In this document: positions 34,381-44,639 of the stretch, one piece after another
Layout: every line of letters begins with the position of its first letter
Position numbering within the stretch: the stretch's first letter is position 1
Source of the DNA: Symsagittifera roscoffensis
Lineage: Eukaryota > Xenacoelomorpha > Acoela > Convolutidae
Length of the DNA stretch: 64,000 nt
Direction of reading: 5' to 3'
Assembly: GCF_963678635.1 (NCBI RefSeq)
Contig: NC_087065.1
Span: 20,899,480 to 20,963,479, forward strand
Notes under the pieces: model-generated
Database searches by the model: none
Seen by the model: the letters and a program-made list of their open reading frames with translations, nothing else
What the model was told of the DNA's origin: nothing
Made by a program: the position numbers and the translations under genes

Positions 34381-34560
34381 GACTTTTGCGGTTCGATAGT
34401 AGAGTTACCCTTTCTTTGAACAAAGGAAATGAACTGAACTTCAAAGAAATCAAAAGTCAAACCGCAAAAATTAAATTTGAACAAATTTTAAGACTTTTTC
34501 TTAAAAAATCATCGCGACCTACATAAGAGTAGAGTCTGAACGACTCTTAATAATTGTTTC
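34381..34560 (+). repeat. Family A partial copy
   Basis: GGTTCGATAGTAGAGTTACCC, AAATGAACTGAACTTCAAAG and AAAAGTCAAACCGCAAAAATT are the family's second half. The rest of 34560-35125, to the WASHC3 stop, shows only AT-rich sequence. Confidence 0.55.
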
Positions 34561-35125
34561 GACGTTTTTGTTTCCAAAAGGGGCTATTTGAATTAGGTCA
34601 AAGGCTACAAAAAGTAAAGGCCATAATTGCTTAACTAAAATCGCATGAGACTTTATATGAGAGTTCAGTGTCATTCGTGTCATTGAGCCTTAGTAATAAG
34701 CCGTCGCATCACTTGAGATACAAAAACGAATGACCATGATTCAAATCAAATGAAAAAAAAGTTAACAAAATTGCAAAAAATATATATCAAAAAATTGTTT
34801 TTCTCAACAGAAATTATAACAACAAAATCTGCAACAACTTTCATTTTAGCGTTTCAGAGCAAAACATAAGATAAGCTTGTAACTTGACTAGAAGAATTAA
34901 TGATTTCAAACAGCTAATATAAAAAGACTAACTCCATCAAATGTCTCCATTACTTTGAACTCATTTGACCCAGACTCAATTACCTTCGCTGGTATATTTC
35001 TACACCTCTGAACTTAAATTGAACGAAAAGATTGAAATCATAGATAATAAACATTTTTTGGTATAAACTAAACATCAAATGAATGATATGAATAAAAACA
35101 TATATGTTTGAAATAAAGCGTCAAG

Positions 35126-35713
35126 TTAATCGGAATCATCGTCCTGGGGCGGGTCAGGCAAACTCTCGTACACTTGTTGTACATTTATTAATACAGTTCC
35201 ATCTTTGCTGACAATAAGGTCGGGATCCATTTGCTCGTTGATTAGCTTCATTCGCACCTGCAGAGGATGAATTCCAACTTTGAGCATCTTCACATAACGC
35301 TTGTACTCTGGGTCGAATTGTGGTTTTTCAATTACATCCTCTTGGGGCTCCTCATTTTCGCCTTCGACCAATAGATCATCATTTGGAGCTTCATCAGTCA
35401 TTAATGGCACCTCTGCTATTTCGGGTTCAGCTGTAGTACCTCTTTCACTAGACATTGAATTTACCCCTCCGCTGGTGACACCAATTGAGTCGAGTTTTGC
35501 ATCCAAAATTGAAATTAATGCTGAGCAGTTTTCAGTTCTCGTTTGAATAGCGTTCAATTTGGCATCTGTCGATGCTAAGAGATCAGACAAAAATTGAGCT
35601 GTATTACTTATGTATTCATTTATCAAGGTCACGCTAATTTTCTGATCAATAGGAGTAATTCGGGTAAAATCTGCTCCTGGTTGCACAAAACTAGCGGGAT
35701 CTGCTGATGGCAT
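35126..35713 (-). CDS. WASHC3: WASH complex subunit 3 (CCDC53)
   Basis: A single-exon 195-residue protein (human 194). The N-terminal helical block YISNTAQFLSDL, then ISILDAKLDSI, and the later KRYVKMLKVGIHPLQVRMKL with MDPDLI align with WASHC3's coiled coil and C-terminal conserved motif. Between them is an acidic linker. WASHC3 is a core subunit of the WASH complex, which activates Arp2/3 on endosomes for cargo sorting. I chose the Met at 35711-35713, which follows an acceptor (tttgcttcag, CAG at 35719-35721) by 5 nt; the open frame upstream to 35746 crosses that acceptor and is not needed. A LINE tail ends 119 bp upstream on the same strand. Confidence 0.88.
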   Translation of the reverse strand: MPSADPASFVQPGADFTRITPIDQKISVTLINEYISNTAQFLSDLLASTDAKLNAIQTRTENCSALISILDAKLDSIGVTSGGVNSMSSERGTTAEPEIAEVPLMTDEAPNDDLLVEGENEEPQEDVIEKPQFDPEYKRYVKMLKVGIHPLQVRMKLINEQMDPDLIVSKDGTVLINVQQVYESLPDPPQDDDSD

Positions 35714-35832
35714 GATACCTGAAGCAAAAATTTTATGATCATACACTGAGCATACAAAACTTGCTCCCAGAAAAATAATAATAAAAATTTTTGGAAATAT
35801 CTAGAGGAAGTAACTTCCTTTCAGGTTTTAGA

Positions 35833-36470
35833 TCAAATCAAAAGTTTAGTTTTCAAATGTTTATACAGTTTCTGCAATTGCATAAAATTCTCCATTAGCA
35901 CGGATTTCCTTTGGAATTTTTCTTTGGAAACTCTCAAGTAAAAACTCGTAAGAATGTCTTTGATGTTTTCTAAGTCGATGATGTCATATTTCAAACACTC
36001 GTTGACAAAATTAGTCAGTGTTAACACACGTTCAAAAAAATCCGATTCAAAATCCAAATGTCTTGTTTATACGTTCTTAAACTGAAATTAATTTTTACAA
36101 CTGCAGTTCTGTTTTTCCATTTATAATTTTATGCAGTAGAAGTGGAATGTGTAGTTCAGGATAAAATGACAGCGGTAGGATCTTAAGTTGAATCATTCGG
36201 TCTTTGCATCCATATGTGCCTTCAATCCACATTGTTGCTTTCCTTTGCACATTTTCGAGTTTTAAGATTGTTTACATAGAGCTGAGCCATAACTTAAAAT
36301 CGGGGCATATATGTTTGTATGCTTTTCCATTTTTATGATATGTTGCTGATTTCGAGATACCTTTTAACAGAGTATAACGCCTCTACAGCTTTGATTGATC
36401 ACGTTTTTTCATTTTCTGTCCAGTTCGAATTTTTAATTACTAAGTCCGAGGTCTTTTAATTGGTTTAACT
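35833..36470 (-). pseudogene. C-terminal part of a LINE ORF2
   Basis: 36110-36300 (-) reads ATMWIEGTYGCKDRMIQLKI then LPLSFYPELHIPLLLHKII, the region after the reverse transcriptase in Jockey/I-group LINEs, preceded by a decayed PILSYGS motif. The open frame 36060-35833 continues it with DFFERVLTLTNFVNECL, NIKDILTSFY and KEKF. That matches the FF-RV-LWN-LP ... FK-L--FY tail of such ORF2 proteins. In-frame stops separate the parts. Taken alone the 75-codon frame looks like a small gene; I judge it to be transposon tail. Confidence 0.6.
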
Positions 36471-36479
36471 CCACATTAT

Positions 36480-36950
36480 TTTAGTATTTTCTTCCACAAT
36501 ATTGTACTACCTTTGATTTCAAGTATTTAAAGATTTGAAACTTTTGTTTCCATACTGCTTCTCCACTGTATACAGTAAAAGGATCAGAGACTACTCGTCT
36601 GTTGTCAACGGTTTGTTTTCCTTAAAATTTAAAATGTTAATTCAAATGTTTTCGCACATTTTGTGCATCATCAAGATTAAAATTTTTCACAATTTTTACA
36701 GAACGATCAAAGATCTGAAACAGGATAAACATGTCTAAAAATGCTCTAAAACTTTTTGACCAATCCAGTTTAAACAACTGTAATTACATAATAAATTACG
36801 TAACCATTAATAACATTTTTCTGTAAATTTCTGGGACTTTTAAATTTTTTTGTTCTTTCATGGTTATGAAATTTTGATTTGGGAATATTTTTGATTCTGA
36901 CATGTCAGTTTTTAACTTTTAGCCATGTTATACATAGACTATCATTTTAG
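36480..36950. other. AT-rich spacer with no visible gene
   Basis: The 67-codon open frame at 36535-36738 has no recognisable motif. Nothing else supported. Confidence 0.4.
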
Positions 36951-37690
36951 TGTTTATTTCCGGCTCCTGAATTCATCGCGTTTTTTGATCCTCGGCCTTT
37001 CCCTCCAAATATGCAAAGACTCTAGTGTGAGTAACTTATGAGTGTTGGCTGTTCAGTCTATAATCTCTGACTTCAGCTCAGCAGTACGGACTACCTCCTT
37101 AATACATTCCAACAAGTGTTGCCCTACTGGGGAGTCCCCTTTGCGGTGTTCATCGACCCTCGTGGCTAAATGTCGGACTGTCTGGCCGACAAAGGTGGAG
37201 TTACATCCACTACATGTAAGCTTATACACCACGTTGGATCTCAGTTAACGAGTAAAGGAAATTTTGAAGGAGGGCCAGCATGTCTTCAATTTTCATGTTG
37301 AAACAATTTATTTGTGCCCCGGATATTTGCCGAACCTTTGCAGCTACAGTTGAGATGGATTGCCTCGATATTAGCCTAACTGTTGTGATAAACTTATTAA
37401 ATAGATTTCCTTTCCCCGTATACAAACTGTGTATTTTCAGATATATGCCCTAGAGCTAAATCTAAAATCGCTTTATTGAACGGAAAAAATACAAAGTCCT
37501 GCTGCTCTAGGTGTTGCAGGTGAAGATTTATGGTGCACTTTGTTTGCGCAAGCTCTTTTCGTGCGGCCATCGACGCATCACGTAGAAATTTCCAACGAAA
37601 AATATTCCCCATCCAAACATCAATAGGAGAAATGAGCATCAACCCTACCACAAAAAAGAACTACCAGTCGATCCAGAAGAACTAAGACAA
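36950..37690 (-). pseudogene. Penelope-like element A, 3' part with GIY-YIG endonuclease
   Basis: At about 37235-37060 (-) the frame reads VVYKLTCSGCNSTFVGQTVR and HLATRVDEHRKGDSPVGQHL. This is the GIY-YIG endonuclease typical of Penelope-like elements, including the Cys-x2-Cys and His residues of the linked zinc finger and the conserved Arg. The GIY and YIG motifs appear as VVY and FVG. The downstream flank (TCCTGAATTCATCGCG at about 36964) resembles 44647, the equivalent flank of copy B. 37240-37650 is a less recognisable linker region. Confidence 0.65.
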
Positions 37691-38148
37691 ACTTATTCTG
37701 TGGCACGACTTGATAAACAATACTGTGCACCCCCCCCCCCCCCAGCAACAGTTGGAAACCTTGTTCAGTAGAACTACTGCTTTCGAATCTCCACGGACTG
37801 CGTCATCGGATCGCAGCAATAGTATACACAAAACGAACCAACACCACAGACATACTCAAAAGATTGAGAACATTGGACATCCTCATTATTCTAGTAAAAA
37901 AGTTATTATTCACAGGAAAGAGAAAGAACAACAGAATCTTGCGAGATTCGAGGCAAATTCACCCGTCTTTGATCCTTGAAGAGAGACTTATCAGAACCGT
38001 CTACAGAAGTATAAATAACTTGAAAAAGTTAGTCCTGAAGAAACGATCAAAGTCTTCTACGAAGAAGTCAAAGAAACAGTCAACGTCGAAGCGAAGGCAG
38101 AAAAAGAACAGCAAAAATTAAAAAGTAAGCTTTTTCTGAAATTGCAAG

Positions 38149-38343
38149 GGTAGCTTCTTGGGACTTAATTGTCTTAGAGCGGCCCAGTAATAATCAGATT
38201 AGGGCTTAGTGTTTTTGAAGGAGAAATTACGGGGTAGCTTCTTGAGACTTCAGTGTCTCAGTGCGGCCCAGTAATTTTTGTGAAGTTGATTTCATTAGGT
38301 AGCTTCTTGAGACTTAAGTGTCCAAGAGCGGCCTGATAAAATC
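38149..38343 (+). repeat. Three 5' UTR repeats of the CR1-like element
   Basis: Copies of about 45 nt start at 38149, 38233 and 38298: GGTAGCTTCTTGRGACTT, then a variable middle with TGTC, then GCGGCCCAGTAAT or GCGGCCTGATAA. Copy 2 contains the palindrome GAGACTTCAGTGTCTC. Spacings are 84 and 65 nt. They sit just before the ORF1 ATG at 38353. Confidence 0.7.
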
Positions 38344-38352
38344 AACCTTAAT

Positions 38353-39268
38353 ATGCCTTCAAAACTAAAAACTAGACGTAAAGGTACTGATTGTGTTATT
38401 GAAATGGACGCTTGGCAATGTAAAACGTGCAATAAGACCTATGGTAGCATCGATGATAAAGTAATGGAGTGTGATAAATGTCATGAACACTTTTGTACAA
38501 CATGCATAAATATGCCTGACCAAGTCTACGATTACATGTGTCAACCTGAAGTCATCTGGTGTTGCAGTTGCTGCACACCGAATGTGAAACTTTTAATTGA
38601 AGCTGGCAAGAATCTAGAACCGGATACACTAAGGAGCAATCTGGACAAAACAATGGCGAACCTAAACCACATGATGAACGACTTCTACAAGTTTGTAGCA
38701 GGACCAAGAGCCGTGAATCAAACCGAACAGAAACCATGGGACGAGGCCCAACAGCCGAAAGTCAAGCAACTAAAAGAAATTATAATGGAAGCATCTGAAG
38801 AGCAAAAAAGAGAAGAAGAAGACGACAAAAGAAGAAAAAAGAACTTGATAATTTACAAAGCACCTGAGAGTACATACAGAGATGGACATAACAGAAAGGT
38901 AGAAGACAAACAACTGATAGAAGCATTTCTAGCATCGGTCGAAATGGGAAACAAAACAGCCACAAGTTTTGTCCGAATTGGGAAGAAGAACGATGAAGCC
39001 AAGACAAACAGACCACTGCTAGTATCCTTTGATAACGAAAAAGATGAAAACGAGATAATGAAAAAATTGAATAGATTATAAGATGCCGAATTTAAAGTCA
39101 AAAACCTGCGGATTGGCCCAGACAGGAGTCTCAAGGAACGAGAAGAAGTCAGAAGATTGATAGCAAAGGCAAAAAACTTAAACGAAAAGGAACAAGGAGA
39201 CTACGTGCACCTTGTGAGGGGGTTGCAATTAATGAGAATGAAGAAAAATCCTCAAACCGGTCTTTAAT
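38353..39268 (+). pseudogene. CR1-like ORF1 (PHD-like zinc finger protein), one in-frame stop
   Basis: Residues about 18-70 form a PHD-like finger: WQCKTCNKTYG, MECDKCHEHFCTTC, and later WCCSCC, giving the C4HC3-type spacing. A charged helical region follows, then an RNA-binding-like block (LIIYKAPES ... SFVRIGKK ... RPLLVSF). A single TAA at 39079-39081 interrupts the frame, which otherwise continues (NLRIGPDRSLKEREEVRRLI) to a stop at 39266-39268. ORF1 proteins of this type bind element RNA and accompany it back to chromatin. Confidence 0.7.
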
Positions 39269-42054
39269 TATCTGGTACACAAACATAGACACATTAACTC
39301 AAGACAAACTGCAGGAAATTACGTGGAAAACGAATCAAGAAAAATGCAAGCCTGATGTCATCGCTCTAGTGGAAGGCAAACCGAAAAACTCTCGCGGAGA
39401 GTGGAATCCAGTATGGCATAAAATCCAATACTAAAACATAGAATCAAAAAATATGAACCCATCTGATCAAGGACGCGGAATTTTAGTTTATATTAATGAA
39501 AACTTTGACTACTCCTTGAGCACAAATAATTCTTCTTTCTGTGAAAACTTGTTTTTAAAAATCAAAATTGGCAGGAACATCATCAACTTTGGTGTATTGT
39601 ATAGAAGTCCAAACTCAACTAAAAAAAATAACCACCAACTAAAAAAATTCATCGCCAATTTGAACGAAACACGGCCAAATGACTCAACACTAATAGTGGG
39701 AGACACAAATCTACCACAGATAGATTGGGAGGCCATGAGTACATTAAAAGATGACAATAGCACTGAGTTCACCTTTATAGAGGCAATAAAAGACGCACTA
39801 CTAACATAACATATCAAAGAGCCTACAAGGCTAACTGGCAGAGACAAGGCATCACAGCTTGATGTTGTGATGTCAGATATAGTCTTAAAAGATCTAGACA
39901 TCACGTTAGGGGCGCCAATCGGAAAAAGTGACCACGTCCTTGTCAAGATAGATGTGCCAGTAAACAGGATTAAATCGAAATGTAAGAACCGCAGAAACTA
40001 CAAAAAGGGAGACTACCACGGGATGAGAAACCATCTAGCTGACCCAAACGTTCAGTTAAACACATGGGAAAAACTGAAAAACTGCATGAAAGAGTTAGTC
40101 GAAACATTTGTGCCTTTAATTAAGATACGCAGCAGTGGCAACCAAATGCCTCTAGCAAGGGCGGTGCGCATGAAGATAAAAGAAAAAAAGAAAGCCTGGA
40201 AAATTTTCAAAAATTATCAAACAACCGACAATTTAACCAAATATAAAACCAAACGAAGTGAAGTTAGATCTGCCACGCGATCGGAGGCACTCACACGTGA
40301 AAAAGAAATATCATCAGAAGTTAAAACTAATCCGAAAAAGTTCTGGAGTTACGTGCGCCAAAAAACTACCATAAGAGAAGCAATCCCCGCTTTAATAAAA
40401 CCAAATGGTATGCTAACTAACACAGACGACGAAAAGGCAGAAGTGCTCGCAAACTTCTTTGCATCGGTTTTCACTGACGAACCCCCGGGTAACTGGGAGA
40501 TCAGCCCTCCACCAACCGCCAGTATTGATGACAACCTGGAGCTAACAATAAATGACATCCGAGAAGAACTCAATCGGTTAGACACTTCAAAGTCGCCTGG
40601 ACCAGATGGAATTCATCCTAGGGTCCTATTTGAATTACGAGAATTCATCTTCAAACCACTTTTGATTATTTTCCAAACCTCTTGGGAGACAAACAAATTA
40701 CCCGGAGACTGGAAGCTGGCTAACATTTCTGCAATATTTAAAAAAGGTGACAAATAGATGGCAGATAACTACAGACCAATCAGTTTAACATCAATATGTT
40801 GAAGTTATTCGAAAAGTTTGTTCGAAAGCACTTAATGGATCATTTCAATGAAAAAGGCTAATAACAAATGCACAATACGGTTTTCGATCTGGACGTTCAC
40901 TGAACTTACAACTCCTGAAAGTAATTGATGACTTCACCAGGGCAATGGACAAACATGAAAATGTCGACTTGATATACCTGGACTTCAAAAAAACCTTCGA
41001 TTCGGTACCACACAAAAGACTAATCGGAGTTCTTAGACAATATGGAGTAACTGGAAGAACCTTGAACTGGATAACAGACTTTCTTTCGGGACGAGAACAG
41101 AGAGTGGTAATCAACGATTCAAGATCCTCATGGCAACCAGTAAAAAGTGGGATACCCCAGGGTTCACTACTTGGCCCAGTACTGTTTTTTATATACATCA
41201 ACACAATGCCGGACAAAATAACGTCAAAATATATCTGCTTGCTGACGATGCGAAATTATACCGTCAAATTGAAGACAAATCGGATGTAACACGCATACAT
41301 GAAGATTTACAATCACTAGAAACTTGGTCAGGCCAAAGTATTTTGTCCTTTAATATCGACAAATGTGTTCACATGACAATAGGAAAAACAAAATTGGATA
41401 TGGAGAGGATTTATAAAATCAATGGCGAAAACATTAAAGAAGAGCAACTCAAAAAAGACCTCGGTATCTGGCTTGACAACAAACTGACATTCGAAACACA
41501 CATCACTAAAAAGCCAATAAAGCAAACGGCATGATAGCAGTAATTAAGAAAAGCTTCACTAAAGTCACGAAACAAGTATTTTCAAACATCTACAAATGCT
41601 TGATACGGCCACACCTTGAATTTGCGAACTTAATCTGTCACCCAACTTAATCTGTCACCGTACAAAGAAGAGCGACGCGTCTAGTTAGTGGTATGAAAAA
41701 GCTATCCTATCACGAACGCCTTAAAGAAATGAATCTATCATTGCTTGAATACAGAAGGAAAGAGGGACAATGATAGAAATGTATAAAATCTGCTATAGTT
41801 TGTATGATAGGAATGCCACTGAGGGACTATTCGAGCGGAACGATAGGGATTCTAGAGGTAACGCATGTAAAGTAGTAGTTCGTAAAGCAAATCTAGAAAT
41901 GCGAAAAAATTTCTTCACGATTAGAGCACCTCTCGTCTGGAACAATCTGCTACAGGAAACAGTGCAAAGCAAGACCATCGACGAATTCAAGTGGAAACTG
42001 GACAAACATTGGAAAGCGATTGGAATTGACATGTACGAATTCGAAAGGAGATAG
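39266..42054 (+). pseudogene. CR1-like ORF2 (endonuclease-reverse transcriptase), broken
   Basis: The start overlaps the ORF1 end; LIIWYTNIDTL and PDVIALVEGKPK are the first endonuclease motifs. VLYRSPNS and the catalytic GDTNLPQIDWE follow near 39700. Reverse transcriptase motifs are SPGPDGIHPRVL, YRPISL, AQYGFRSGRS, LDFKKTFDSVPHKRL, SGIPQGSLLGP and LLADDAKLY (the catalytic ADD). The C-terminus has LSYHERLKEMNL and IEMYKI. Stops near 39432, 39807 and 40755 and a frame change at about 41222 show it is inactive. Confidence 0.8.
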
Positions 42055-42105
42055 GAAAAAAACATTTGAAATGACCACAAGAGACACTGCCAAATGGTCA
42101 TAAAA

Positions 42106-42125
42106 ACTTGACTTGACTTGACTTG
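42106..42125 (+). repeat. (ACTTG)4 3' terminus of the CR1-like element
   Basis: Four perfect ACTTG units end the element. The next bases (ATATTGCATTG) are in frame with the Penelope-like reverse transcriptase on the other strand, so the boundary is sharp. Confidence 0.7.
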
Positions 42126-42127
42126 AT

Positions 42128-44220
42128 ATTGCATTGTAAAAAGGGGGTGAGTCTTCAAACCAATAATTATTTCTCGTTTCTGATGCCCTGACCTCTAATT
42201 TTTTTTTTCCCTCAATGATCTTATTAAGAGTTTCAAACACTACCATGTCCGACCAATTTTTCGGATATTGATTTTCAATCCATTGTTTCCGATTTTTTTT
42301 CAATGCCTGGTCAAAATTTTCCCATGTTGAGGTACTTCTGAAAACCCTATGAACCGTACCTTCAATAAAGTTTCTTTTGTACTGCAAAGGTGCGCAACCT
42401 CTGAAATTTAAAATAGTGCCAGTATCAGTGGGTTTTTGGTACCACCCACATGTGGCCTTTTTTCCTGAGTCCACGTTGATATTCAAAAACAAAAAGGCCA
42501 AATTACCGTTTCTATCAAGTTCTTCTATGGTGAACTGCAAATTTGGATGCAACTTATTGACAGCCTCGAGAACTATCCCAGGATCGCCCTTGACAGTTCT
42601 AAGTATGTCGTCCACATATCTTAGAAAAACTTTAACATTATTCTCAATCCGATCTTCATCCTGTAGTTTTTTTGCAAGTAATGCAATACCATACTGTTTC
42701 AGCGATGTCTGCGTATCCGGATTCCGATATGTTTCCACACCCTAAGTGGTACCAATTCAAACAAGCTTCGCATTCTACCCTTTAGTCCGATATGTCACCT
42801 TTTTCTGACATCCAGGGCAGACCTCCTTGTTACCCTCCTTTAGCACAGTCAATTTTGGTACTTCTTTCTTTAATGCAGGTTCGTATTCTTTGAGCCACAA
42901 ATTGGCCAGTATTACTGCAAGGGAGGCGCCCATTGCTAAAGTGTATTCTTGTACATACCACGAACCCATGCGTTTAAAGTGTACCTTACTCAATGCAAAA
43001 TTCAGTAGTTCTTTCATAATCTTGCGAGATGTTTCCGGAGGGTTGACCTGCTCACATAACCTCCTCAGGGCTAATTCAACCGCTTCCTTGAGCGGGACAT
43101 TAGTGTACAAACTCTTTACATCAAGGGAGACTACACTCTCATCAGAGTCCAATTCAGTTTTCTCCAATATCCCCCAGGCTATCTGAGTGTTCGTTTCTAT
43201 GTTTGCCCCCTCAATTTCATCAAAGTACTTTACCAATGTTTTATTTAGGTTGTCATATGAGCTACCAGGTAAAGAAAGGACGGTACTTTTGCTAATCCAT
43301 ACAGCCTAGCCGGCTGTGCCACGCTGATCTCAACCCAGTATACAGCGTTTCGCTAATCTCGTCCTTCTTTTTCATGGCGTTTAATTATTTGTTCATGACT
43401 TTTTCAAGTTTTATGATTACGCTGTCTGTCAGATTCTTCTTTTCACTAAATTGTTCTGCCTGTAATAAATCTTTCAGTTTTCTCATATGTCTCCTTTTTC
43501 CTTAAAGATAAACCAAACTTTTTATCAAACGGCATTGCCAGAAGACCGTTGTTCCTCAAATACTTTCTCGCTCTTTCAACACCTTTGTCTGTTTCATATT
43601 CTTAGCAAATATCTTTGCAGCTGCTTCAATCTCATGTTATTTTTCTCCGGGTTTTCGATTTAACTTCAGTTCAGACAAAAAACTATCAATGTCCGCAAGG
43701 AAGTTAATTCCATTAAATTTGTCTCGTACCGGATGTTTTGGTCCAAAACTTAGGACTTCATGCCCCCCAATTGGCAACATCAATTCATCCAATTTCTAAC
43801 TGACCTTTCATCCATGTTTTTTAATGGTCTAACCTGTCTTTCCGAAAGTTTTTCAAGCTTTTTATTGTGTCGGCTTATCAGGTTATTGACACTACACCTT
43901 GCATGCAGGTTCAGAAAGAATATTACCGAAGGCCACCACTTCTCATCTGTACCCCTTTTCACTACCTCTCTCGCTTCTGCTAGGTTACCCGATGCCTTGG
44001 TCCTATCCGCATTAGCCTTGGCTTATCTCAGATCTCTAGAGTCTCAGTTGAAAGCTGTGCGCCGCTTGATCCGAAAAAAACCGTTATCAGGCACGCGAAA
44101 CCTTAAAAAATCTGGTGTAATGTCGTTATCGAGACATTTTCTGAGAAATTCAATTCTCAGGAAATTGCTAATAAAATTATTAAAATGTTTAAATAACCTA
44201 ATACAGGTTTCCAAGTGAGT
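42128..44220 (-). pseudogene. Penelope-like element A, N-terminal region and reverse transcriptase
   Basis: Read from right to left. At about 43740-43660 are FGPKHPVRDKFNGINFLADI. At about 43550 is LLAMPFDKKFG, then a KKETYE-like segment. At 43160-43080 is SVVSLDVKSLYTNVPLKEAV, then MGSWYVQEYTLAMGASLAVI. At 42640-42600 is FLRYVDDILRTVKGDPG with the catalytic YVDD. These are Penelope-like reverse-transcriptase motifs in order. Several stops and frame changes (for example near 42745 and 43260) break the frame. The matching GIY-YIG end lies at 36950-37690, beyond the CR1-like insertion. Confidence 0.75.
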
Positions 44221-44480
44221 TTTTTTTCAGGACCAATCTAAGGAGTGGTGGCAGCAAAATTGCGGTCGTCTCAGCTTTGCAGGCCACGAGCACTTAAGCT
44301 CATGTTGCACTCAGCATAGAAAAAACAACCCCAACAAAATCTCAAGGTCCCCGCCAACACCTCCGCTCTCCGCGCCTTTGCCGTGCGGCGTCCCTGAGTG
44401 TAACAAAGTTTCAATGAGTAGAACAAAGTTTTTTGATAATTTATGATCTCAAAAAAATGATAATTACACTAAACTTAAAT

Positions 44481-44530
44481 GACATTCAAGTAAACGCCCT
44501 CAAGTGACATTCAAGTAAACGCCCTCAAGT
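44481..44530. repeat. 25-bp perfect tandem duplication
   Basis: GACATTCAAGTAAACGCCCT plus CAAGT occurs twice in a row. Confidence 0.85.
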
Positions 44531-44639
44531 TATTTCCAAGATTTCTTATAAAACTTAGTCTCAAACAATCTTTTCAGAAAGTTGGCCGATCACAGTTAAC
44601 CTCTACAATTATTAACTCCATTTGATTTTCAACTTCCTG

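Larger units (their letters stand above)
38140..42127 (+). mobile_element. CR1-like non-LTR retrotransposon, defective
   Basis: Order: three 5' repeats (38149-38343), ORF1 with a PHD-like finger, ORF2 with endonuclease and reverse transcriptase, and a 3' end of four ACTTG units (42106-42125). A PHD-bearing ORF1, an AP-like endonuclease and a short tandem-repeat 3' terminus are typical of the CR1 group. Stops and a frameshift break both ORFs. The 5' boundary is not certain; an A/K-rich open frame at 37710-38121 could belong to the element or to flank. It lies between two parts of a Penelope-like element in the opposite orientation. Confidence 0.75.

Noticed and set aside
35833..36057. A 74-codon ORF upstream of WASHC3 taken as a second operon gene
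   Set aside because: It has no ATG at its start (TTG, with an in-frame stop just before) and its FF-RV-L-N-L pattern fits the C-terminus of LINE ORF2. Upstream sequence gives further LINE motifs.
37710..38121. Lys/Arg-rich ORF before the CR1-like ORF1 as a separate gene
   Set aside because: Adjacent to the element's 5' repeats, low complexity and no domain; more likely element or flank sequence.
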